NCBI GenBank assembly: GCA_026122225.1
Contig: JANEZZ010000464.1
Span: 476,501 to 540,500 of the forward strand
Source: Heloderma charlesbogerti
Taxonomy: Eukaryota > Chordata > Lepidosauria > Squamata > Helodermatidae
Direction of reading: 5' to 3'
DNA: 64,000 bases
Shown in pieces: positions 43,720-53,823 of the stretch (the first letter of the stretch is position 1; every line of letters starts with the position of its first letter). The position numbers were made by a program, and so were the translations under genes. The notes under the pieces are model-generated. The model searched no databases. It saw only the letters and a list, made by a program, of their open reading frames with translations, and had not been told where the DNA came from.

Positions 43720-44032
43720 TGTATGGGAATCGGATTTTTTTCATTTCCAACTTTGTGCAAATTTGCACACACAAAAATGCGCGAATTCCCCCAAAGTGCA
43801 CATGCTCATGCTTTAGCCTATGGGGGAAATGTGCATTTTTGGCCGAGTTTTTTTATTCTGCATATTTTTCTACGATGAAATGTGCGCACAATTCGGGAAA
43901 GTTAGAAAACCGGTCCGCAAGTCCACAGAATCTGCCCAACAAGGGAAAAGCTGCTCCGCTGTGGAATTCGCAGGTCAGACTCATGAAAATCCAAACTCGT
44001 TTGTTTCCGTTGCAGATTTCTCTGACATCCCT
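43720..44032. mobile_element. AGGGATG-family element, left end worn
   Basis: The right 145 bp (AGTTAGAAAACCGGTCCGC ... GATTTCTCTGACATCCCT) matches 32.9-33.05 and 48.7-48.83 kb. The core holds TTTGTGCAAATTTGC and AAATGTGCATTTTT words. Confidence 0.65.
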
Positions 44033-44116
44033 AGCTGGAAGGCAGAAGCGTGGGACCTTTTAGACAGTTGGCAACCCACGCTGTGACATCATGTCAGGCA
44101 ACTGAAGAGAGAGTAT

Positions 44117-44655
44117 GCACCTGTCAGGGTGGACACTGAGCCCATAGAATCCCAGAGTAGTTCTGATTCTGAGGAAGAGCAGTCGCTCCTGGGAGAGGAG
44201 CGCGCTCCTCTTTTCCAGGGCCCACAGCTGACGGAGATTCCTCCCACCAGCATTCCTAGTTTAGTTAGCAGTCCAGGGAGTGACCGAGCACAGATAGCAG
44301 ACTTGGTGGATGCGCAACGCAGACGCAGAGAGCGGCGCCAGATGGAGGGCGCGGAAAAGAGCGTAGTGCCCGGTTGGCACGCACACAACGGCTGTGCCCT
44401 GAGGCTCCAAGGGAAAAGGGGAGGGACTCTCCCTAGTCCTTACGTTCAGGGGTCTGCCAGTAATTCCCTTTCAAACGGGGACCAACTGTTCCAACTTAGG
44501 GCATAGGTACTTTGCTGCTCAGATCTAGTTGCTACCTATAGAGTTGTTAAGTTGTAAAAGAAGAATAAAGCTTTGAAAGGAATCCCTTTGTCTGTGTCTG
44601 GACTTGGCTACTGGATTAGACTGAGAGAGGCCTCCAAGGAGCCCTTGACAGCACC
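44117..44655 (+). mobile_element. Solo LTR with 5-bp target duplication
   Basis: The LTR (44122-44650, 529 bp) begins TGTCAGGGTGGACAC and ends GCCCTTGACA. The duplication GCACC is at 44117-44121 and 44651-44655. AATAAA at 44564-44569 marks the 3' part and so the orientation. It is the same family as the compact element at 9.2-10.4 kb, in opposite orientation. The left 190 bp has the open frame with SSSDSEEEQ, which changes frame after RRQMEGAE. Confidence 0.92.
44564..44569 (+). terminator. AATAAA polyadenylation signal of the solo LTR
   Basis: The hexamer lies about 80 bp before the 3' end of the LTR. The minus-oriented copies carry ATTAAA at the same place. Confidence 0.65.
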
Positions 44656-45295
44656 CAGATATCCAAAGAACTGACTGACACCTTGATGGTTGATACCATG
44701 TCATACTGTCCAAATCCCTGAGAGTTAGACAGGTTCCTCCCCAACCGCCTGGGTCAGTTTCCTTGTGAAGAGAGAGGAATGGAGTTATCATATTTCTGTA
44801 TGATCTCTCTATTTACAAGTGTGCAAATTGAGCAGGGCAGGAGGGAGAAGAGAAGCATCCCGACAGACAGGACTCATCTTTAAAGCGGCATTGATTCCCC
44901 CCGCCCCCCAAGCACACAGCATGCTCCTGGGCTGGCACCCTTTCCTCCTTTCCTACCTGCAGCCCAAATTCAGCCTTCTTCCTCCTTTGCTAGCTACCTT
45001 CTGATTGACAAATCCAGTGCCCAACTGTGCAGCTGGGGACGTGCTGAGTAGCTAGTAGCCGTTGGCCATCGTGGCTTATTCAAGCAAGCATTCTCGAGTT
45101 CCCAGTCCCCAAGAAGCCACTTAAGTTCTTAGTTAAATAAAAGCCTAGAGGTGGGAAAAAAAATCATGGCCTTTCTCAGCATGGCCACAACAGCGCCTTC
45201 CTGAGATCCTGTTTTGTACTTATGCTAGTGTGGTTGTTTCTACGGCTGGGCATTCGCAGTGCAAATAGGATTAGAACGGTATTTTTTTTAAAACG
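44656..45295. other. No feature recognised
   Basis: Unassigned sequence without gene or named repeat. Confidence 0.3.
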
Positions 45296-46110
45296 TTAAG
45301 AACGTAAGAAGGGCTCTGCTGGATCAGGGAAAGGCCTGCCTAGTCTGGGATTCTGTTTCCACAGTGGCCAGCCAAATACCTTTGGGAGGCCCACGAGCAG
45401 GACATGAGTTCGAGAGCATCCTCCACAACTGGTGTGTCTGATCCTGGAGGTACCATATAGCCATTATGACTAGTAGCCAGTGATCCATATCTTTCCCCAT
45501 GATTTGCCTCATCCAGCCTTCCCCCAGCCCTCCGACATAGGGTGGACTGCAACACCCATCATTCCCAGCCACCATGGCCATTGAGAAGGGTGGGACTTGC
45601 AGGACGACAGATGTTCAAGGGCACCAGGCTGAAAGAAGGCTTCCCTTTCCCCCTTTTTAAACCTATCTTAGTGAGTGGCCCTCACATCTTGTAGCAGTGA
45701 GTTCCACGGTGTAACAATGAGCTGTGTGAAGAAGGACATCCTTTTGTCCGCCCTGAATATTCCACCAATCAGCTTCAGGGGATGAGCCCATCAGGTTCTA
45801 GTATTATGAGAGGGGGAGAAAAACTTGTTTCTATCCACTTTCTCCACACTACACAAATTTTATCAAGCTCTACCTTGTCCCTGCCCTCACTCACCATTTT
45901 TCCAAACTAAAATGCCCCAAACATTTATTTTATGTATTTACTTTTAACATTTATATACCGCTTTATCTGCTAAACAGCCATCAAGGCACCGTGGAGTAAT
46001 TTAAAACAAGATAAATGTTAACACAGTACAGTGTGAACTAAAAAAGCTCAAAACCTTTCCTTTGGTTGCCCTTTTTCTGCAACTTTTTCAGCCCTACGGG
46101 ATGTCCACTT
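45296..46110 (-). mobile_element. CR1/L3-like LINE with two nested insertions
   Basis: AAGGGCTCTGCTGGATCAGG begins the copy. A GTAGTCC-family MITE lies at about 45521-45645, after which GTGAGTGGCCCTCACATCTT continues the LINE. A reverse L2-like tail (ATTTATTTTATGTATTTAC...CCGCTTTATCTGC) lies at about 45928-46058, after which TTGGTTGCCCTTTTTCTGC completes it. Three generations of insertion can be ordered. Confidence 0.7.
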
Positions 46111-47207
46111 TTTAAAATTTGATGCAATGGTTAGAGAAGGGATCCTGCAACTAGCATGAGAGGTAATTAGGGTCTATAAAATACTGGTGAGCTGGTTTGT
46201 TTTTGGGAGCACGGGCAGTAAACAACTCCAGGAAGGTAGACTGTGTGCACCTCCATGCCCGCCTACGTTAAGAAAATGAAAGCACTAAGAAATATCCGCA
46301 GGAAGAAAACTAAATGGCTGGGGTGGGGGGGAATGACCACTGCGCAGATAGAAAAACAAGATGGATCAGCATTTCGCCATTCCCTTGTTCTTTACAGCTG
46401 GAGACAGACAATTGTCTTTAAGATAACTGAATGTCCCTGGTGAGGGGCATCCCTTCCTATAATGCACACCCAATGATTTTTTTTCTCTCCCATGTTTGCT
46501 CCTGGTCAAAGAGGTGCAGGAGGTTTTGAAACAACTGGGAAACCTACCAGACCTGTTCAACCAGAGACAAAAGTGTGAGGCCCGTGTAAAAAAAGTGGGG
46601 GATATTGCTGTGATCTTATGTATACTTTCCACGGCAGGGAAAGGAATATTTCCTCTTTATTTTGCACTCACCAGATCAAGGGATGGCTAAGAATTTTGTT
46701 TCAGTTCCGTTTTGACAAGGACTTAGCAAAATTTGCAAAGTTCTCCATATTTAGGACAAAAAGAACCTGAGACTTAAAAAAAATTCAAATGTACTGATAG
46801 ATTTGTCCATCCAAGCCCAAGACTTTGGTGCTTAGCTCTTAAATGTCTCTGTATGAATGTAAGTTCAACCATGTTCAACCTCTGTATTTTTATTTATTTA
46901 TTTATTTTACAATATTTATATACCCCTCCTCATCAGACGATTTCGGAGCAGTGAACAACATGATAAGAATAAAACAATGGTTAAAAGAGTTTAAAAAAGT
47001 TAAAACACGGTTGTATGTCAGTGCTTAATTGGAGTTGCCACCCTTTTTTTATCATAGGATTCTCATATTTAACAGCTATATGGGAGACATCTACAACACG
47101 CTGCTCTTCACGTTGGGAATAACTGCCTCTTGAATTTGGCTGGTACAGATGGGTGAGAAAGTACTTTCTGTTCATTTTTCATAAGAATTTACCAAAATTT
47201 GCAAAGA
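46111..47207. other. Mostly unassigned; L2-like tail near 46885-47000
   Basis: (TTTA)n at 46888-46906 followed by ATATTTATATACCCCTCCTC is an L2-like tail in reverse. Open frames at 46243-46443 and 46366-46632 show no family resemblance. Confidence 0.4.
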
Positions 47208-47456
47208 TGATTTATGTTTGTTTGTTTGTCTATTACTTTTATATCCCACCTTTTTCTCCTCTTGCAAGGAACCCAAGGTGGCTTACATGATCCTCCTTCT
47301 CTCCCTTTTATTCTCACAACAACCCTGTGAGGGAGGTTAGTCTGAGAGTCCGTGACTGGCCCAAAGTTGCCCAGTGAGCTTCATGGCCGAGTGGGGACTA
47401 GAACCCGGATCTCCCAAGTCCCATTCCAACACTCTAACCGCTACACCACAATGGCT
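47208..47456 (-). mobile_element. tRNA-derived SINE with L2-like tail
   Basis: GTTTGTTTGTTTGTC tail, AAGGAACCCAAGGTGGCTTAC body, and the head ending CTACACCACAATGGCT. Confidence 0.87.
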
Positions 47457-47462
47457 TTCCAG

Positions 47463-47632
47463 CAGTGGCAGCTGGTGATTCCAGTGCTGGAGGGGCAGTG
47501 ATTCCGCTCAGGGTTTTAGTTACCCACAGGCAAAACTCTAACTGTGCTATCCAAGGTGCTGAACCCAATTTGGGGGGGTTAGAGTTCATCACCTTGGATA
47601 GCACCTTTCAGCAGCTTGGATAGCGCTGTTAG
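47463..47632. mobile_element. hAT-like palindromic MITE, diverged copy
   Basis: CAGTGGCAGCTGGTGATTCC begins it. GTGCTATCCAAGGTGCTGAAC and its inverse form the inner arms. It is the most worn of the family. Confidence 0.6.
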
Positions 47633-47635
47633 AAT

Positions 47636-48265
47636 TAGGGCTGGATTCCATTCCGGAGAAGCTCTTGGGGGCGCATTCCAGAAGTGGAAGGAGCCAAAGG
47701 CAAAAGGGGTGGAGCAGAGGCAAAGGGGGTGGGGCTAAACAAACAAGCATCCCAGCATATTTTAGCTGAAAACTTTTGCTGCCAGTAATGAGGCCTTAGG
47801 AGAGGCATTTCAAGCTTTTAGAATGGGAGGGGAAAAAATCTGCACAAAAGCTGGGAAACCACCTGATGATTGGTGGTTGGAGGAAAGGGGGGGGGACAAG
47901 GCCAGCCCTGCCATTAGGCAGAATTAAGCAGTCTCCTGCAGCAGTTGCTGGGAAGAGGCAGCAAGGTGTTGGAGGAGAGAGCTCTGTGCCACACAGCCTT
48001 CCAGCTAGCCTGCTACCTTCAGGCATGGCAGAGGATGTGGTCCCATCACCAGGGTTGAAGAAAGATTCAACTGACACTCTAGCCAACTTTTGTACATGGA
48101 AGGGGAGAGCTGCTATCTTGTTCTTTGCTTTGGGCAGCAAAAGCTATGGGGTAGGCCCTGGAGTGAAACTAGGGAAAGGAGCCTGACCTTCTGGGGAATC
48201 CCAGAGAGCCACATGATAAACCCCAGACTGGATTTGGCCTATGGACCTGAGGTTCTGCACCCCTA
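47636..48265. mobile_element. hAT-like non-autonomous element, long form
   Basis: GGATTCCATTCCGGAGAAGC, TTAGGAGAGGCATTTCAAGC and CCTGAGGTTCTGCACCCCT follow the family order of 59.5 kb, with about 250 bp of extra sequence inside (47900-48170). Confidence 0.6.
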
Positions 48266-48270
48266 CAAGT

Positions 48271-48834
48271 AGGGATATACAGTTTTTGTAAAGTCCATTC
48301 CATCTGTGTTTCATGGATAGTCAGCAGTCTTTCATTCCATCATCCACTCATTGACAGAATCAGATTCCCAACCCCAAAATTTCATTCCACTTGCACCTAT
48401 TTGCATTAGCTCTAATGTGCACTTGCACTAATGTGGAAATCCACATTAGTTGATGCGAATTAGTGCAAATGTGTGTTAACTAATGTGTGTTTGTGCAGTA
48501 TGCAAATGTGCACTTGTGCAAATATGCACTTGCACACTTTCACATTTATGTAAATGCAATGATGCCCATTAGTTAATATGAGTGAGCACTAATGCACATT
48601 AACTCATGTGCATTTGTGCATTAGCGCAAGTGTGCATTAGCACTAATGCAGCTGTGCTAATGCAAATTAGCGTTAATGCAAATGAGCAGAAATCCACCCC
48701 CAAAGTGAAAAACTGGTCCAGATGTCTACAGAATCCACAGAACTTGGAGAACGCCAGTCTGCTGGGGAATCTGCAGGTCACATTCATCGAAATCTGAACT
48801 CATCTGAATCCAGTGTGGATTTCTCAACATCCCT
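48271..48834. mobile_element. AGGGATG-family element, both ends present
   Basis: It begins AGGGATATACAG and ends GTGGATTTCTCAACATCCCT. The left 110 bp aligns with 15.7 kb and the right 145 bp with 32.9 and 43.9 kb. The core (48400-48680) is a dense mix of GTGCATTAG, TAATGCAAA and GTGCACTTGTGC words. Confidence 0.75.
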
Positions 48835-49870
48835 ACTTAGAAGGTAACCCCCTACAATTCTATGAAAACCACGTAACTTGGAATTCTGATATCTGTGGAG
48901 GCATTTGGATGACAGCACTTTCAGAAACGTTCCCAGTCACCAAAGGGATTAAAATGGAGTAACAGAAATAGAGGCCACTTTGTATGGCCACAGCCACCGC
49001 TGTGTAGAATCTACAACAGCTGGTGGAGCTACTGACAAGGAAAATGATGCATCGTTTGCATCAAAAAGCTAACAATGCACAATGCGCCACCTGATCACCC
49101 CTCTGCAGGGCCCAACTGCCGCAAAGCCTGGCCAATTTGTTATTAGCCTGCGATACTCTTGAATTCCCAACTTAGCCATGTTCCTCCTTGATCGGCACAT
49201 TGAAGCTATGGAAAGGGAATAACCACAACCATCTCGCAGGTGAGGCATGGGCAGGGAGAAATCAATTCACTATTAATCTCTGCAACCAATCTTGTGCTCC
49301 TGGCATCAGAGGGGCTATTTTTGAGGTACCCAGGATCACACGGAGGGTCGCCTTACTCCCCGACTGATTCCAGAGGGGTCGCCCATGGAGCAAAGGCTGT
49401 GAAAACGGAGCTGATCGAATAGCTTAATGAACCACTTCAAGTTGGTTCATGCCACCTTCAGCGCCGATGCTCTTAAATGAATTGAAGAGTAATTGAAAAA
49501 AGAAAAAACACAACAGTGGTGCTGATGAAGTCCTTAATCATGGTAGAACTACGGCCACCTCCAGGGACAGAGTATTTGTGCAGGGTGAAAGAAGGGCGTG
49601 TCTGGGAAGGCTAGAAAAGCTCCCAGTTCTCTGACACTGGGTACTTCCAGAGAGAGCTCCCAGGCAGTGCCACCAATCAAAAGGCATAGCGCATCTATGC
49701 CGTCTTTTCCTCCTCAACCGATTATTTGCAGACCATAAAAAGAAGGAAGAAGCCGTGGGGAAACACAGGAGGGTCCCAAGTGGGAGATGTAAAATTTACG
49801 TCCCGTAAAATTCTTACCATTTATTCTTCCAGCCTTCCACATTCCATGGCATGCTTTACAGGCCGTTTAA
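48835..49870. other. No gene seen
   Basis: Unassigned sequence. Short open frames only. Confidence 0.3.
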
Positions 49871-50105
49871 AGAACATAAAAAGAGCCATGCTGGATCAGA
49901 CCAAGGGTCCATCTAGTCCAGCATTGTCTTCACACAGTGGCCAACCGGCTGCCACAGGAAACCCACAAGCAGGACACGAGTGCAACAGCACCCTCCTACC
50001 CATGTTCCCCAGCAACTGGAGTATACAGGCATGCTGCCTCTGATACTGGAGGCAGCACAGAGCCATCAGGACTAGTAGCCATTGATAGCCTTCTCCTCCA
50101 GGAAT
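49871..50105 (-). mobile_element. CR1/L3-like LINE fragment
   Basis: AAAGAGCCATGCTGGATCAG, AAGGGTCCATCTAGTCCAGC and GACTAGTAGCCATTGATAGC match the family order. Confidence 0.83.
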
Positions 50106-50135
50106 GTCCCTCTGCATGGCCTCTTGTCTGCATCC

Positions 50136-50300
50136 AGCAAGACTTTGGTCAAATCTGCCTTACCCTGGACCACAACCCTATGTGGCTGGGGATGAAAATC
50201 TGGTCAAATCTGGATGAAATCTGGTCAAATCTGGATGAAAATTTGGTCAAATCTGCCTTATCATGGACCACAACCCTATGTGGCTGGGGATGAAAGTTGT
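50136..50300 (+). repeat. Direct duplication with an inner short tandem repeat
   Basis: GGACCACAACCCTATGTGGC followed by TGGGGATGAAA occurs twice, about 100 bp apart. Between them a CTGGTCAAATCTGGATGAAA unit repeats about three times. Confidence 0.85.
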
Positions 50301-50737
50301 CCCCATGCATCTGTGGGGTACCACAGGTTGGTGAAGTCTGATGTAGCCTTTTGTTTCTGATTAGATCAAGGTTTGAACATTTCCTTGGGTGTCAGTGGTG
50401 TACCATAACTAAGAACTAGTGTTTGACTTTGTGTGTGTTTTTCACCTCCCTCCCAACCCCCTTTCCTTTTGTGTCAGGTCTTTGCCATGTTACACGTGAG
50501 GGAAAGGAATGCCTTATTATTGATCTATGTAAGCTGCTTCTGGGTGCCTTTTTAGCTTTCGAGTGGGGCTCAAAGGAGTGAGGATCACATGCCAAGATAA
50601 GACAAATCAACGTCACCATTATGTTCCCTGAGCCAGCAAGTACAATACTCTTGATGTGTGCTCCTCTGAGCTCCACATGGTTCAGACTTTAGCACAAGAG
50701 TTTGCTTTCTGCTGAGGCTAATTATGCAGTAGAGATT
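50301..50737. other. No feature recognised
   Basis: Unassigned sequence. Confidence 0.3.
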
Positions 50738-50905
50738 AGGGATGGCGCGGGTGCCCATTTCAGTCCACAAATCTGCCGGCCTGCCAGCCCCCATGCCCCC
50801 CGAGACTTCCCCCCCACTCGCCAGTCCCCAGACCACCTCCCGCACTCGGCAACCAACCCGCAACTTACCTGGACTCAGTAAGTTGTGCCATGAATCTAGA
50901 GTATA
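50738..50905. mobile_element. End piece of an AGGGATG-terminal element
   Basis: AGGGATGGCGCGGGTGCCC and TTCAGTCCACAAATC agree with the inverted right end of the 28.0-kb element (AGGGATGGCATGGGTGCCC on its minus strand). The core and other end are missing. Confidence 0.6.
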
Positions 50906-50943
50906 TGGGCGATTCACAGCTCTTGTTGTGTAGAGTCTGTGTG

Positions 50944-51493
50944 GGCACTGTCAGGAGCGCCTTGGTGGCCTCTCTCAGTAGATTCCAATAGCCAACTCAA
51001 GACACAGATGAAAGGAATTCTTTTTAAAGCTTTAATCCTTTTACAACTTAATGACTCTTTCAGATGCTAATCACCAGCGGCTAAAGCAAGGAACAGCAGA
51101 GTGGCCTAAGCTGCAGGTAGGCAGTTGATCCCCGTTTGAAAGAAAGTCACTTGAAGACCCAGAAATTATGGGCTAGGGAGAGATCCTCCCTCTTTCCCTT
51201 GGGTCCATGGGAGGCGGCCGTTGCTTGCGCGCCAAACGGGCGCTACGCCTCCTTTCCACGCCCTCCATCTGTCGTCGCTCTCTGCGCTGGCATCGAGCAT
51301 CTAAGAAGTCCCCCTCCCACACTTCCTCACTATCAGGGTCACTATCTATCACAGGAATGCCAACAGGAGGAATCTCTGCCAGGTGCTGAGCCTGTGAGGG
51401 ATGAGCTGGCTCCTCTCCCACGGATTGCTGTTCCTCCTCAGAATCAGAACTGCTCTGGGGCTCTCTGAGCTCAGTTTCCACCCTGACAGGCAC
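50944..51493 (-). mobile_element. Solo LTR with 5-bp target duplication
   Basis: The LTR (50949-51488, 540 bp) begins TGTCAGGAGCGCC and ends CACCCTGACA on the plus strand. The duplication GGCAC is at 50944-50948 and 51489-51493. The minus-strand frame is open for 316 bp from the LTR edge and stops at 51175-51173, the same relative position as in the 9898-10435 copy. It holds SSSDSEEEQQS and ERRRSARLARKQR. Confidence 0.93.
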
Positions 51494-51546
51494 GTAGATC
51501 TATATGCAAAAAGCACTGTGAATTGCCCATATACGCAAAATTAATG

Positions 51547-52080
51547 GCACTATTTTGCGTCTTCCAACAGCACAAGAGGCAACTCTACACATGGACATCA
51601 CCAGATAGTCAATATAGAAATCAGAATGATTATGTACTTTGCAGCCAAAGATGGAGAAGCTCCATACAGTCAGTAAAAACAAGACCTGGAGCTGATTGTG
51701 GCTCAGATCATGAGCTGCTTCTTGCAAAATTTTGGCTTAAATTGAAGAACGTAGGGAAAACCACTAAACCGTTCGGGTATGACCTCAATCATATCCCTTA
51801 TGAATATACAGTGGAGGTGAGGAATAGATTTAAGGGATTAGACCTGATAGACAGAGTGCCTGAGGAACTATGGATGGAGGTCCGTAACATTGTTCAGGAG
51901 GCAGCAACTCAATCCATCCCAAAGAAAAAGACATGCAAGAAAGCCAAGTGGCTGTCTGATGAGGCTTTACAAGTAGCTGGGGAAAGAAGGGAAGCGAAAA
52001 GCAAGGGAGAAAGGGGAAGATATATCCAACTGAATGCAGATTTCCAGAGAATAGCAAGGAGAGACAAGAAGGTATTCTGA
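51547..52080 (+). pseudogene. Bov-B ORF2, end of endonuclease and linker
   Basis: The frame reads YTWTSPDSQYRNQNDYVLCS and GSDHELLLAKF, the C-terminal end of the APE-type endonuclease including the conserved SDH. It runs on through KAKWLSDEALQVAGERREAK and stops at the TGA 52078-52080 after IARRDKKVF. In Bov-B this place continues into a further segment before LEPDIL, so about 100 codons have been deleted here and the frame has shifted. Confidence 0.85.
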
Positions 52081-53608
52081 ACTTGAGCCGGACATCCTAG
52101 AGAGTGAAGTCAAGTGGGCCTTAGGAAGCATTAGTAACAACAAAGCTAGCGGAGATGACAGTATTCCAGCTGAGCTATTTAAAATCCTAAAAGATGATGC
52201 TGTTAAAGTGCTGCACTCAACAGGCCAACAAATTTGGAACACTCAACAGTGGCCACAAGACTGGAAAAGGTCAGTTTACATTCCAATTCCAAAGAAGGGC
52301 AACGCCAAAGAGTGTTCCAACTATCGCACAATTGCACTCATTTCACATGCCAGCAAGGTGATGCTCAAAATCCTACAAGCTAGGCTTCAGCAGTATGTGA
52401 ACCGAGAACTACTGGAAGTACAAGCTGGATTTCGAAGAGGCAGAGGAACTAGCGATCAAATCGCCAACGATCGCTGGATCATGGAGAAAGCAAGAGAATT
52501 CCAGAAAAACGTCTATTTCTGCTTCATTGACTACGCGAAAGCCTTTGATTGTGTGGATCACAACAAACTGTGGCAAATTCTGAAAGAGATGGGAGTACCA
52601 GACCACCTTACCTGTCTCCTGAGAGACCTGTATGGGGGTCAAGAAGCAATAGTAAGAACCGGACATGGAACAACCGATTGGTTCAAACTTGGGAAAGGAG
52701 TACGACAAGGCTGTATATTGTTGCCCTGCTTATTTAATTTATATGCAGAGTACATCAAGAGAAATGCCGGGTTGGATGAATCAGAGGTTGGAATTAAGAT
52801 TGCTGGGAGAATTATCAACAACCTCAGATACGTATCATATGCAGACGATATCACCCTAATGGCAGAAAGTGAAGAGGATCTCAGGAGCCTCTTGTTGAGG
52901 GTGAACGTGGAGAGTGCAAAAGCTGGTTTGAAACTCAACATTAAAAAAACTAAGATCATGGCATCTGGCCCCATCACTTCCTGGCACATAGAAGGGGAAG
53001 AAATGGAAGCAGTGACAGATTTTATTTTCTTGGGCTCCAAGATCACTGCAGACAGTGACTGTAGCCATGAAATTAAAATACGCTTGCTCCTTGGGAGGAA
53101 AGCTATGGCAAACCTAGACAGCATAGTAAGAAGCAGAGACATCACCTTGCTGATAAAGATTCGTATAATCAAAGCTATGGTTTTCCCAGTAGCAACGTAT
53201 GGCTGTGAGAGCTGGACTATAAGGAAGGCTGAGCGCCGAAGAATCGATGCTTTCGAACTGTGGTGCTGGCGAAGACTCTTACGGGTCCCCTGGACTACAA
53301 GGAGGTCAAATCAGTCCATCCTAAAGGAAATCAACCCTAAGTGCTCATTGGAAGGACAGATACTGAAGCTGAAGCTCAAATATTTTGGCCACCTAATATG
53401 AAGAGAAAACTCCCTGGAAAAGACCCTGATGCTGGGAAAGACTGAAGGCAGAATGAGAAGGGGACGGCAGAGGATGAGATGGCTAGATAGCGTCACCGAT
53501 GCAATGAATATGAACTTGAGCACACTCCAGGAGAGAGCGGAGGACAGGAAGGCCTGGCGTGCTATGGTCCATGGGGTCACGAAGAGTCGGACACGACTGA
53601 ACGACTGA
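52079..53608 (+). pseudogene. Bov-B ORF2, reverse transcriptase and C-terminus
   Basis: Reading frame from 52079: LEPDILESEVKWALG, then NYRTIALISHASKV, motif A FCFIDYAKAFDCVDH, motif B KGVRQGCIL and the catalytic YADD at about 52839. The C-terminal domain has YGCESWTIRKAERRRIDAFE and CWRRLLRVPW. A single TGA at 53399-53401 interrupts the frame after FGHLI; after it the frame stays open to the normal end at 53606-53608. The TGA fits decay of a CGA arginine codon. Three extra codons (YVS) stand before YADD. Apart from the stop, the deletion and the lost 5' part, the copy is well kept and so rather young. Confidence 0.9.
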
Positions 53609-53689
53609 ACAACAACAAATTTTGCATCTAAGTCTATGGGCACAGACGGCCAATCGCCATGTTTTTTGAAAGATGGCTATCAGCACAGA

Positions 53690-53823
53690 GGCGGACAGGT
53701 CTGGATAAGTTGCAGGCTGGTCGCCAAGTGCAGGAGGGGCTCGAGTTCAGCCTGGGGTCTGGCAAGCAGAGGCAGAGGCTGGGTGGGTGCCCAGAGAACC
53801 CAGACGGGGGTGGCATCCATCCC
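53690..53823. mobile_element. End piece of an AGGGATG-terminal element
   Basis: AGGAGGGGCTCGAGTTCAGC and CCAGACGGGGGTGGCATCC agree with the inverse of the left end of the 28.0-kb element, ending in CATCCCT. Confidence 0.6.

Larger units (their letters stand above)
51547..53618 (+). mobile_element. Bov-B (RTE-clade) LINE, 5'-truncated, 2.1 kb
   Basis: The 3' end reads CATGGGGTCACGAAGAGTCG, GACACGACTGAACGACTGAA and CAACAACAA, the hallmark of Bov-B. The coding part matches the Bov-B order: end of the endonuclease, linker, reverse transcriptase, C-terminal domain. The 5' end is lost within the endonuclease. Bov-B is known for horizontal transfer between squamates and ruminants. The copy starts about 55 bp right of the solo LTR. 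Confidence 0.95.

Noticed and set aside
52079..53608. Active reverse transcriptase gene
   Set aside because: An in-frame TGA, an upstream deletion with frameshift and loss of the 5' half of the endonuclease rule out activity.
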